The translations under genes and the position numbers were made by a program. Under the pieces are notes generated by a model. It did no database searches. It had not been told where the DNA came from and saw only the letters and a list, made by a program, of their open reading frames with translations. Below, piece by piece: positions 1 to 7,746 of a stretch of 64,000 nucleotides of DNA; the first letter of the stretch is position 1, and every line of letters starts with the position of its first letter. Source of the stretch: Gammaproteobacteria bacterium (GTDB taxonomy: Bacteria > Pseudomonadota > Gammaproteobacteria > Pseudomonadales > Pseudohongiellaceae); assembly GCA_041395725.1 (NCBI GenBank), contig JAWKZW010000001.1:806001-870000 (forward strand), read 5' to 3'.

Positions 1-1
1 C

Positions 2-445
2 CAACATTCCGGGCACATCAGCGCCCAGCCACAAGAACGTACCTTCGCGATGCCCAGGATTGAGACTATGCAACTATCGCAGGCTATTGAGTTTGCGGTG
101 GCCAGTATCGAAGCCCCTCGCGAATGGCTAAATGGGTATTACACCAACCTGATCAATCGTCACGAGTTGTTTGGGGTATGGGAGAACGGGCGGTTGGTTG
201 CAACAGGGGAAAGCCGGCGCTTTGACGATTACCAGACCGAATACGCAGACTTGGGTGTGATTGTCGCAGAATCTGAACGGGGCAAAGGAACCGCCACTCA
301 AGTGCTAAGACAGCTCGTTGAGATGAACGAGGCCGACGGACTGAAACCGATTTGTTCGACAGAGAAGACAAATGTCGCCGCCCAGAAAGCGATCACCCGC
401 GCGGGGTTCTTATCGATCAATCGAATTATTCGATTCGATACTTAA
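2..445 (+). CDS. GNAT family N-acetyltransferase, 5' end outside window
   Basis: This is the C-terminal part of a GCN5-related N-acetyltransferase, which moves an acetyl group from acetyl-CoA to an amine; the substrate cannot be told. The acetyl-CoA loop is visible as ERGKGTATQVL (about bases 275-307). It is followed by the family's closing pattern, a TNVAAQKAI helix and then AGF. The frame is open without a stop back to base 2, so the first ATG at 50 (131 codons) need not be the true start. A GNAT fold usually needs about 140-170 residues, which favours a gene that begins left of the window. Confidence 0.75.
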   Translation, partial: QHSGHISAQPQERTFAMPRIETMQLSQAIEFAVASIEAPREWLNGYYTNLINRHELFGVWENGRLVATGESRRFDDYQTEYADLGVIVAESERGKGTATQVLRQLVEMNEADGLKPICSTEKTNVAAQKAITRAGFLSINRIIRFDT

Positions 446-851
446 CCGTTTCTTTCCAGTATGGTATCGGCTCTATGACCGCTTGAAGCCGACCTGAGTC
501 ATTTCTCGGGACGGGTATCCTCCATAGTGACCGACCGTTCTTAGGAGAAAAGCGGACACTGTGTGTCAGATCGAGTCTGATCAGGCATAGACATATTTGT
601 TAACACCGAGCGACTTTGTCGCACTACTGCATATCAAAGACTGCTACGTATCAAAGAACCTCTGCCCAAATACCGTGACACGCTGGCCGCCAGGCAGACT
701 CACTGGCGAAGCACCTGGCCGTCGGCCTGTCAGGGCGCGGCACCCAGACCAGTGGGCCCGCCCGGAAGCCCCGGAGGGGGAATCTGCCGGTCCGGCTCTT
801 TACCTGATCTGTCAAACCTGTAATATCAGCCAGAACAGCCACAACGAATCA
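446..851. other. intergenic region with no recognised gene
   Basis: About 400 bases lie between the acetyltransferase stop and the preferred start of the gamma-glutamyltransferase-like gene. The frame of that gene stays open upstream to a TTG at 597. The extra 85 residues are rich in Arg, Pro and Gly and look like chance translation, and the signal peptide only begins after the ATG at 852. I see no convincing promoter, RNA gene or repeat here. Confidence 0.5.
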
Positions 852-2726
852 ATGACCACCATCAGGAATCCAACGATGCATCACGCCAACCCAACAGCCT
901 CTCAGTCAGGCCCGGGCCGATTATCCAGCCTGCTGCTGACAACAGTTCTGTGCCTGCCAGTCGTCGCTGCTGCGCAATCCGCCAACCCTTTCGGAATCCC
1001 CAGTGCAGAAAGCCCCAACCCGGCGGCCTCGATCGTTGCCGCGCCGGGATCCCGGGGCCAGGGCTGGTTGGGTCAGGGACGCTCCGAAGTCATCGCCCGA
1101 CACGGCATGGTGGCGACCAGTGATCCGCTGGCAGCCCAGGCCGGGCTGGAGATTCTGCAGAACGGTGGCAATGCCATCGATGCGGCCGTGGCAGCCGCCG
1201 CCGTTCTGGACGTTACATCTCAGAACGACACCGGGCTGGCAGGCGATCTGTTCGCGCTGGTCTGGAGCGCCCGGGATAAAAAACTGTATGCATTGAATTC
1301 AGCTGGCTGGGCCCCGGCCGGCTGGACGCCGGAGTTTTTCCGTGACGAGCTCGGCCTGTCCCGCGTGCCTGGTAACGGCGTCAATGCGGCCACGGTCCCC
1401 GGCGCGGTTTCCGGTTACGATGCTCTGCTGACGCGCTTCGGCACCCTGGGCTTCCAGGAAACCCTGGAACGAGCAGCCCGTCTCGCCGAAGAGGGCTGGG
1501 GGCAGGCTGAGCGCCGCCACAGTGACCTGACCAGCGTGCGGGAAAAATTACGTGGCGACCCTGACTCCGCCGCCGTGTTTCTGAATGACGGCGAAGTCCC
1601 GCCTCTCTACAGCGTGATTCGCAATCCAGGCCTGGCCGACGCCCTGCGGCTGCTGCAGGAACAGGGTCGGGAGGCGTTTTACTCCGGCCCCATTGCGGAT
1701 GCCATTGTCGCCAAGGTACAGAGCGAGGGCGGTGTCATGACCCACGCAGACCTGGCAGAGTTTGAGTCGGAATGGGTCGATCCCATTACCACCAATTACC
1801 ACGGCTACGATATTTTCCAGCTTCCACCTCCGGGACAGGGGTTTGCAGCGTTGGAAATGCTCAATATCCTGGAAGTCTGCGCACCGGTGCACGGTATCAA
1901 TCTGGCGGATCTCGGCCCTTCCAACCCCGACTACTGGCATTTCATGGTAGAGGCCAAAAAACTCGCTTACTCGGATCTGCAGGCCTACAACGGCGATCCC
2001 AAGTTTTCCGAAGTCCCGCTGGATCAGCTGCTCTCAAAATCCTACGCGGGCTCGCTCTGCAACCGGATCGACATGAATCGCGCCTCAGAGCCTGCCATCA
2101 CCGGCGGTCTCGACGGTGGCACCATCTACCTCACCACTGCAGATCGATGGGGAAACATGGTGTCCTTCATTCACAGTATTTTTTCCGTCTATGGCAGCGG
2201 TGCCACCATTCCTCCCTATGGCATGATTCTGCACAATCGGGGCGTGGCGTTCTCTCTGGATGAAAACCACCCCAATGTCGTGGCGCCACGAAAAAGGCCG
2301 TTTCACTCCATCATCGCAGGGTTCGTCATGCAGGACGGCGAACCTCTGATGACCTTCGGCAACATGGGCGGGTCCGTGCAACCGGAAACTCACGCCCAGC
2401 ATATGGTCAACGTGATAGACCATGGCATGAACGTGCAGATGACCACCGACGCTGCCCGCTTTACTCACAGCCAGAACAGCAATGTATTATCGCTGGAACA
2501 CGATCTCTACAGCCTGGTAGGCCCGGCCCTGCAGGCCAGGGGGCACGATGTGCGTGGTGTCGACGGCAGCCGTGTCGGAGGGTACCAGGGTATTCTTTTT
2601 ACCCGCGACCCGACATTGCCGGCGCCAGAGTTTACCGAGCAGAGTATCACCGAGGATCACCCCGTAAACGGGGTCTACCGTGCCGGCTCAGATCACCGGA
2701 AAGATGGGCAGGCAGCAGGTTGGTAG
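852..2726 (+). CDS. gamma-glutamyltransferase-like N-terminal nucleophile hydrolase, exported
   Basis: This is a 624-residue member of the gamma-glutamyltranspeptidase family, which self-cleaves to expose a catalytic Thr and hydrolyses or transfers gamma-glutamyl or related amide groups in the periplasm. I chose the ATG at 852 because a signal peptide follows (hydrophobic stretch about residues 16-38, cleavage near AAA-QS). The family opening NGGNAIDAAVAAAAV is clear. The nucleophile aligns with Thr424 in GGTIYL, followed by DRWGN. The oxyanion glycines are in GNMGG. Where E. coli enzyme has a substrate-binding Arg (FREMAP), this protein reads NSAGWAP, so the acceptor or donor may differ from glutathione. 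A TTG start at 597 is possible but unlikely. Confidence 0.88.
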   Translation: MTTIRNPTMHHANPTASQSGPGRLSSLLLTTVLCLPVVAAAQSANPFGIPSAESPNPAASIVAAPGSRGQGWLGQGRSEVIARHGMVATSDPLAAQAGLEILQNGGNAIDAAVAAAAVLDVTSQNDTGLAGDLFALVWSARDKKLYALNSAGWAPAGWTPEFFRDELGLSRVPGNGVNAATVPGAVSGYDALLTRFGTLGFQETLERAARLAEEGWGQAERRHSDLTSVREKLRGDPDSAAVFLNDGEVPPLYSVIRNPGLADALRLLQEQGREAFYSGPIADAIVAKVQSEGGVMTHADLAEFESEWVDPITTNYHGYDIFQLPPPGQGFAALEMLNILEVCAPVHGINLADLGPSNPDYWHFMVEAKKLAYSDLQAYNGDPKFSEVPLDQLLSKSYAGSLCNRIDMNRASEPAITGGLDGGTIYLTTADRWGNMVSFIHSIFSVYGSGATIPPYGMILHNRGVAFSLDENHPNVVAPRKRPFHSIIAGFVMQDGEPLMTFGNMGGSVQPETHAQHMVNVIDHGMNVQMTTDAARFTHSQNSNVLSLEHDLYSLVGPALQARGHDVRGVDGSRVGGYQGILFTRDPTLPAPEFTEQSITEDHPVNGVYRAGSDHRKDGQAAGW

Positions 2727-2747
2727 TCGAGAGGCGCCGATAACGGG

Positions 2748-2791
2748 AGCCGGAGCTTTTGCAGGATGGAGAGCTGCAAAAAGCCTCGGCT
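2748..2791 (+). terminator. hairpin after gamma-glutamyltransferase gene
   Basis: Imperfect inverted repeat, 2748-2764 against 2774-2791, with one bulge and a 9-base loop containing AGCTTTTGCAG and CTGCAAAAAGC. It lies 22 bases after the stop codon. A short T-run follows only after several bases, so termination is plausible but not certain. Confidence 0.4.
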
Positions 2792-2927
2792 GCCTGATTT
2801 TACTGCAGACACTGAGTCTGACATAAAGATGAAATACCTGTGGCCCGCCAAAAGTGCGGCAAAAGGCGGATCTTTTCCCGCTTCCGGCAATAAGGCCCAC
2901 CGCGCTGATTAATCAAAGGAGTTAATA

Positions 2928-3437
2928 ATGAGTAAAAAGCCAACCACCATGACCCGACGTGAGTTTGCCCGCGCCAGCGCCACCACCCTGGCCGCCGCGG
3001 CGGTACTCACCAGCCAGACGGCGTCGGCACAGCAGCCCCAGAGCGAACTGGAATCGGAATACCTGATGGAGTTGCTGCTGGACGGTGATCCCCAGATCGA
3101 TACCGGCCACACCCGGATTGCACCGCTGTCAGGCGGCACCTTCGGCGGACCCAACCTGCGCGGCACGGTGCTGCCGGGTGGGGCCGACTGGATTACGCAG
3201 GTGTCCGGCCACAGCAGCCTTGACGTGCGTATCACCCTGCTGACCGAGGATGGCGAGCATATCTACATGACCTACAAGGGCATGGTGGTGCGCAACGACA
3301 GCGGGCTGTACTGGCGTGTGACCCCCACGTTCAATACCGCGTCAGAAAAATACGACTGGCTCAATCACATCGTAGCCGTCGGCAAAAACAAAAACGTAGA
3401 AGGCAAGATCGCCTACGATATCTGGCGCATACTTTAG
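2928..3437 (+). CDS. DUF3237 domain protein, Tat-exported
   Basis: 169 residues. The N-terminus carries a twin-arginine signal (TRREFARAS, then an Ala-rich hydrophobic stretch, cleavage near SAQ-Q about residue 34), so the protein should be exported folded. The remainder matches the DUF3237 pattern: an early DGDP segment, then GGTFGGPNLRGTVLPGGADW and a YKGMVVRND strand region. DUF3237 is a beta-barrel family of unknown biochemical function, often beside oxidoreductases. The start is supported by AAAGGAG at 2917-2923. The gene ends just before a strong bidirectional terminator shared with the convergent gene downstream. Confidence 0.85.
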   Translation: MSKKPTTMTRREFARASATTLAAAAVLTSQTASAQQPQSELESEYLMELLLDGDPQIDTGHTRIAPLSGGTFGGPNLRGTVLPGGADWITQVSGHSSLDVRITLLTEDGEHIYMTYKGMVVRNDSGLYWRVTPTFNTASEKYDWLNHIVAVGKNKNVEGKIAYDIWRIL

Positions 3438-3562
3438 GGGCCCTTGTTCGCCAGTACCGGACATCCTGAGTGACGGTCCTGCCAGAGTCAATCCAACCAG
3501 GGCCTTGGCCGATTCAAACCGGCGTCCGGAATCGTACCTTTCGGCCTGGCCGGCCTGAAATA

Positions 3563-3599
3563 AAAAAGCCCGGGTTCCGATCAGGAACCCGGGCTTTTT
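3563..3599. terminator. strong bidirectional intrinsic terminator
   Basis: A perfect 11-bp GC-rich stem (3568-3578 with 3584-3594, loop of 5) is flanked by an A-run on the left and a T-run on the right that extend the pairing. It can end transcription of the DUF3237 gene on the plus strand and of the convergent gene at 3691-5415 on the minus strand. Confidence 0.9.
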
Positions 3600-3690
3600 C
3601 GTGGCCAGCTGTTCAGCTTTGGCGTTAAGCACCTGGCTTTGGCGTTGACCGCGCAGCTTCGGTACTCACCGCCCGGTAAAGACGCAGCGG

Positions 3691-5415
3691 CTATTCACCA
3701 CCCTCGTCTACATTGACCCACTGCATGGCACCGAAGAACATTTCGTCCCAGCTCTGCTGCCCCCAGGGCACGGACCTGGATGGATCCGGGTTATAGGGGT
3801 TCTGGGCTGAATTGTCGAAGGCCCCCACGGCCACCAGTTTAGTGCCGGCCGGCATCAGGCGCGGCTCCGCATAGGTGTAAGCCAGTTGCCAATTGTAGTT
3901 GTAGTTGGCAATGTTGATCAGTTCCTCGCGATTGCCATCCGGGTACTCGGCGTAAAAACGCATGTACTTGCCACGGAAATGCATGTGCGGCGTGAAGCTG
4001 CGCAGATAAGCATCTTTGCTCAGTGTCACGCTGGCTTCCTGGATAAACTCCGGGTCGTACGGCGTTATATTGGTCCAGGTCTGGGGGAAGATACAGGCAC
4101 AGGCCCCGGACAGACGCTTCTCAGGTACTTCGCCTTCCGGGTAAAACCACAGACCGATTTCGCTGGCATCGACAGTCTCTTTACCGTTGGTGGTGTAATG
4201 TAACTGCAGCGCCAGCTGGGAGCCGGCCTTCAACAGGCCACCGGTATTTTCGGGCATCCATTCCGGCTCGGCACCGGGGATATAAGCGGTGATATTCGCT
4301 GCATCCGGGTCGCCGCCACCGAGAAAACCACGCCGGCGGTTAGCGGCGTCCGGCGGAATCAGGTTGTTCAGAGTATGGTGCAGCACGGTGCGATCGCCTG
4401 CCACGTACTGACTGCCCCGCACCCAGTAATCCCTGTCCGTTTCGATCGGCACGACCACATTGATGTAGTCCAGCACGCCCGTGGCGGGAATCGACTGGGG
4501 TGGCACCTTGATAATGTAATCAGGCTCACCGAACGCCCACTTGCTCTCGGACCAGGTCAACTCGGCCAGCGGGTCGACGTCTCCGTCTTTCGGGGCGCCG
4601 GCATCGATCCAGTGCAGCAGCTTCTGCTGATCGGATTCAGCCACCAGCATCGAGTTGATAAATTCGCCGATATGGCCGTCGATCTGGCCTGGGGGCATAC
4701 GCTTGGTCATCAACACTTCACGGATCATCGGCGACCAGCCCTGCACCATGGCGTGGCTGTTCAATGCGAACGGTGCAATTCCACCCTCGCGGTGGCAGGA
4801 AGCACAGTTATCGGCAATGATCGGAGCAATATCGCTTTCATAAGACGGCACTTGCTGCGCGTGGGCGGCCCGCGCCGCGTAAGTTACCGAATCACCGGTC
4901 ATGGCCACCTGGGCAGCGGGTACCGCGTCGCCGGCGATGAGGGCATCCAGAGCCTGTTCCAGATCGGTGCCCAGCGGACCGCGAAATTCGACAGTGAATG
5001 CTTTGGGGTTATAGACGAACACCTCGCCGGTCTTATCGATGCCCAGCGCTTCGGAAACGTACTGGGTGTCATCCATCAGCACGGGAATGTCTATGCCGCG
5101 CTGCGCCAGTTGTTCGGCTACTTGAGTGCGATTGAGTCTTCCCATTGGATTGATCATGAAAAACTCGATGCCACGCTCCTGGTAGCTTTTCTTCAGCGCC
5201 GCAAAGCCTTCGAGTGCGGCGGCGCTCGCGTCACTGCCAGTGGCCTGCACCAGCAGAGCGATTGCGGCATGATCGTCGTACCAGCTCATCTGGTGGAAAT
5301 AGCCTTCCTGATCCAGCAGAGAGAAATCTCCAACTCGATCGGCGGCCGTTCCCAGAGCTGGCATCAGGGCCGACGCCAGCAGCAGGGTTTTAAGGAAAGG
5401 TCTTGCCATGTTCAT
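3691..5415 (-). CDS. thioredoxin-like / cytochrome c / copper monooxygenase-like fusion protein
   Basis: 574 residues with a signal peptide (residues 1-24). Three parts follow. (1) A redoxin-like domain, about 27-165. Its active-site position reads QATGSDAS with no Cys, so it is probably not a disulphide reductase. (2) A c-type haem segment with CASCH at 204-208 and a likely axial Met240 in KRMPP. (3) A region resembling the two copper sites of peptidylglycine hydroxylating monooxygenase (PHM): HH at 346-347, HYT at 406 and HMH at 477-479 followed by RGKYM. The protein is probably periplasmic and may couple haem electron transfer to copper oxygenation. The substrate is unknown. A related but shorter protein lies at 19751-21196. 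Confidence 0.75.
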   Translation of the reverse strand: MNMARPFLKTLLLASALMPALGTAADRVGDFSLLDQEGYFHQMSWYDDHAAIALLVQATGSDASAAALEGFAALKKSYQERGIEFFMINPMGRLNRTQVAEQLAQRGIDIPVLMDDTQYVSEALGIDKTGEVFVYNPKAFTVEFRGPLGTDLEQALDALIAGDAVPAAQVAMTGDSVTYAARAAHAQQVPSYESDIAPIIADNCASCHREGGIAPFALNSHAMVQGWSPMIREVLMTKRMPPGQIDGHIGEFINSMLVAESDQQKLLHWIDAGAPKDGDVDPLAELTWSESKWAFGEPDYIIKVPPQSIPATGVLDYINVVVPIETDRDYWVRGSQYVAGDRTVLHHTLNNLIPPDAANRRRGFLGGGDPDAANITAYIPGAEPEWMPENTGGLLKAGSQLALQLHYTTNGKETVDASEIGLWFYPEGEVPEKRLSGACACIFPQTWTNITPYDPEFIQEASVTLSKDAYLRSFTPHMHFRGKYMRFYAEYPDGNREELINIANYNYNWQLAYTYAEPRLMPAGTKLVAVGAFDNSAQNPYNPDPSRSVPWGQQSWDEMFFGAMQWVNVDEGGE

Positions 5416-5430
5416 TGCTCCTTTAAATTA

Positions 5431-5602
5431 GGAAACCTCTGATTAATCAGGGAAACGCTCTGCGGGGGTTTATCGGGCGTCACTGCAAGGCATCGTGTGC
5501 AGGGAATGCACCAGCCCCTGCCAAGCGCGCCAACGCCGCGGTGGCGCCCGACAAGCCCCGCCCAAAGGGCCTTTCAGGCAAGCCCGCCGGTCGGCGCATT
5601 AA
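5431..5602. repeat. dispersed intergenic repeat, copy 1
   Basis: An intergenic repeat of about 170 bases that recurs at 38122-38240 and 63331-63495. It begins with the tag CCTCTGATTAATCA, then a TATCGGGCGTCACTGC block, a central GCAGGGAATGCACC...CCCCTGCC palindrome, and a closing GCGCCCGACAAGCCCCGCCC block. The outer blocks are partly complementary (CGGGCG with CGCCCG), so the whole can fold. The centre is inverted in the 63-kb copy. Confidence 0.65.
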
Positions 5603-5707
5603 CAGCATTCCAGACTAAGTGTACGACTACAGGGAGTCAATCGGTTTGCCACGCAAAGGCGTCCAGTGACAAATAACACAGGTTTATTGCCCGTCACCCT
5701 GCCTCCC

Positions 5708-6499
5708 TCAGGCCAGCAGGATATCCCGCAGCTTTGGGTACAGCTCCGGGTTGGCCACCAGGATATCTTTATTGTGAAACTGCGGCGCCACATGATCGGG
5801 AACTTCCGTAAAGTGTCCGTAGCGCGCGCCCGCTTCAATGGCTATTAACTGGGCAGCCGCGAAATCCCACACGCTCAGGGACTCGTAGTAGCCATCCAAC
5901 CTGCCGGCAGCCACCCAGCAGATGTCCAGGGCCGCCGATCCCAGGCGCCGGATATCCGCACATTCCCTGAGCACCTTGGCGACCCGTTCCAGCATCGGTT
6001 CCAGGGTGGACTTGTCATAGGGAAAGCCGGTGGCAATGATGGCGCGCCTGGGCTCGGTCTCCCGCGCCACCTGGATGGGCGTGTCGTTAAGAAAGGCCCC
6101 GCCCCCGGACTCGGCCCAGAACAACTCCCGGGTAAACGGATTGTAGACAACACCGACATCGATCTTACCGTCTCTGGCGTGGGCAATGGAGACAGCGGAC
6201 TGGGAATGACCGTGGGCATAATTCACCGTGCCATCAATCGGGTCGACGATCCACAGGTCACCCTCCAGCATGGAGTTGTCACCCAGCTCAGGCGCAAGCT
6301 CCTCGGACAGAATAAGGTGCCCCGGATAGCTTTCTCTGATCAGGCTCGTAATGAGCGCATCGGCTTTCAGATCCGCCTGGGTAACCAGTTCATTGTCACA
6401 CTTAAAGTCACGCTGCAGGGCATTCTGTTGCCGCTCTTTGACTATCATATCCCCGGCATGGACGGCGGCCGCTTTGGCGAATTCGATTTTATCGGGCAT
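5708..6499 (-). CDS. inositol monophosphatase family protein
   Basis: 263 residues, full length for the Mg2+-dependent inositol monophosphatase superfamily, which removes phosphate from inositol phosphates, histidinol phosphate or 3'-phosphoadenosine 5'-phosphate (PAP). Visible metal-site motifs are LVTQADLKAD, LSEELAPE and VDPIDGTVNY (residues 85-94), with the closing motif SVWDFAAAQLIAIEAGA. The usual WDxAAG reads WDFAAA. These motifs do not separate the SuhB, CysQ and histidinol-phosphatase subfamilies, so the substrate is left open. The gene stands alone, with repeat copy 1 downstream. Confidence 0.88.
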   Translation of the reverse strand: MPDKIEFAKAAAVHAGDMIVKERQQNALQRDFKCDNELVTQADLKADALITSLIRESYPGHLILSEELAPELGDNSMLEGDLWIVDPIDGTVNYAHGHSQSAVSIAHARDGKIDVGVVYNPFTRELFWAESGGGAFLNDTPIQVARETEPRRAIIATGFPYDKSTLEPMLERVAKVLRECADIRRLGSAALDICWVAAGRLDGYYESLSVWDFAAAQLIAIEAGARYGHFTEVPDHVAPQFHNKDILVANPELYPKLRDILLA

Positions 6500-6710
6500 G
6501 GTAGGTTATTTATTGCTCCTTAAACTACATGGCATCCAAGAATAGACGGGAGAGTATAGCGCGGGACAGACTCTAGCAGGGCATGGTTATATTTATAGGT
6601 AGTGTCTCAATCTGAATTTATTTCTCCCAAAGGGGCTTGTTCTGGACCGCCCAGGGGTGGGGAAATCTGGTGCTTTTTGTGCTTTTTGTTAGAGTTCTTT
6701 TTCGAGACCG

Positions 6711-6855
6711 CCCCACCCCGGGGGAACCTGACTACGAAGCAACGCGCATCCCTCCGGGATTCCCTCCCTCGGTCGTGAGCCCTGAAAAACGGTCTCACTC
6801 GGTCAGTCGGTGCTGCGTTTTGATTGCTCCGTAGTCAGGTTCCCCCGGGGTGGGG
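6711..6855. repeat. long hairpin with core shared with the 351-bp miniature elements
   Basis: Perfect 26-bp inverted repeat: left arm 6711-6736, right arm 6830-6855, enclosing 93 bases. Bases 6746-6832 match the centre of both 351-bp elements (40949-41034 and 43741-43826) with about five differences. The arms do not match those elements beyond a GGGGGAA[C/T]C segment, yet they still pair perfectly here. The terminal inverted repeats of the 351-bp elements are absent. Confidence 0.85.
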
Positions 6856-6981
6856 CTCGGTGCAAGATTCCAATCTCTGTGTATTTCATTGTATTGAAGA
6901 AGGGGTACAACAGCTCTTTCTTGACACCATCACTGATTCCACGATTCGCACTCACTTCCGCCTCCTTCGAGGTCGCTGAAT

Positions 6982-7011
6982 AATCAGTGCCAATCAGTGC
7001 CAATCAGTGCC
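6982..7011. repeat. three tandem copies of a 10-bp unit
   Basis: AATCAGTGCC is repeated three times head to tail, directly before the second long hairpin. Confidence 0.95.
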
Positions 7012-7018
7012 AAGGTGT

Positions 7019-7146
7019 GGCCGGCAGGGGGTTCGGTGGGCTGCAATCAAGGACCAGCGCTGAACGGCGAAAAATGACCGCTTTCCAGAGAATTTAAGGA
7101 GCCCGGAACGGACGCGGTCCGCAGCCCACCGAACCCCCTGCCGGCC
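7019..7146. repeat. second long hairpin, 26-bp perfect arms
   Basis: Arms 7019-7044 and 7121-7146 are exact reverse complements, with a 76-base loop. The arm length equals that of the hairpin at 6711-6855 and each left arm holds a GGGGG run near its middle, but the loop is unrelated. No terminator-like T-run follows. It sits about 160 bases upstream of the promoter-like sequence for the DprE-type operon. Confidence 0.85.
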
Positions 7147-7307
7147 GCGCCGCTCGGAGCCACCCCTCATAAACAACTCCCAACCCGTGCCCGCAAAAAA
7201 ACACCACAACTCCGCCAATCGCCCCGGACTCGCATGAACCAGACCCGCAAGACAGTCCATTTGAAACACTATCCATGTAACAAAAGTTCCCTGGCTGCTG
7301 AATCAGC

Positions 7308-7313
7308 TATAAT
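7308..7313 (+). promoter_or_regulatory. -10 promoter element for GtrA-DprE-UbiA genes
   Basis: A consensus TATAAT lies about 30 bases before the ATG at 7345. The ATG at 7312 overlaps it, which argues that translation starts at 7345. No good -35 hexamer is seen. Similar TATAATGC sequences occur at 16842 and 38257 in front of other genes. Confidence 0.5.
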
Positions 7314-7344
7314 GCCGCCTCGAATCAAGCCTGACTATTCACTC

Positions 7345-7746
7345 ATGCGCATCTTATTCCGCTACAGCCTTTTTGCAGCACTGGCCACTTTCCTGAACCT
7401 TGTCAGCCAGGAAATCTCCCTGCAGCTGTACCAGGGCCTTTACGCCCTCTATGTGGCCATCATCCTGGGGACGGCAGTGGGTCTGATAAGCAAGTATATC
7501 CTGGACAAACTCTTCATTTTCAACGTCCAGGCAGACAGTCTGAGTGACGATCTTACCCGGTTTCTGGCTTACAGCCTCACGGGCGTGGTCACCACACTCA
7601 TTTTCTGGGGCTTTGAGCTGGCTTTCGACTTCCTGTTCGGGACCCGGCTGGCCCGCTACACAGGTGCCATCCTGGGCCTTACCATCGGGTATGTTCTGAA
7701 GTATCAGCTTGATAAACGCTATGTTTTTTTCAACAGGGTAGTCTGA
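7345..7746 (+). CDS. GtrA-like small membrane protein
   Basis: 133 residues with four predicted membrane segments and the GtrA-family pattern: RYSLFAALATFLN at the start, KYILDKLFIFN mid-way and YQLDKRYVFF at the end. GtrA proteins help move or organise polyprenyl-linked sugars in the inner membrane. In mycobacteria the relative Rv3789 belongs to the arabinan precursor pathway. Its stop nearly abuts the start of the DprE1-like gene, so it is the first gene of a four-gene operon. An upstream ATG at 7312 in frame is less likely because it overlaps a -10 element. Confidence 0.85.
   Translation: MRILFRYSLFAALATFLNLVSQEISLQLYQGLYALYVAIILGTAVGLISKYILDKLFIFNVQADSLSDDLTRFLAYSLTGVVTTLIFWGFELAFDFLFGTRLARYTGAILGLTIGYVLKYQLDKRYVFFNRVV

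Noticed and set aside
597..851. N-terminal extension of the gamma-glutamyltransferase-like protein from the TTG at 597
   Set aside because: The extra residues are Arg/Pro-rich without a fold. A signal peptide starts only after the ATG at 852 and would be buried by the extension.
4375..5442. A 355-codon plus-strand frame opposite the haem/copper fusion gene
   Set aside because: It is antisense to a protein with clear haem and copper motifs, and its own translation has no recognisable domain.
6982..7011. CRISPR-like array from the triple 10-bp repeat
   Set aside because: The units are only 10 bp, directly adjacent and without spacers. No cas genes are in the window.
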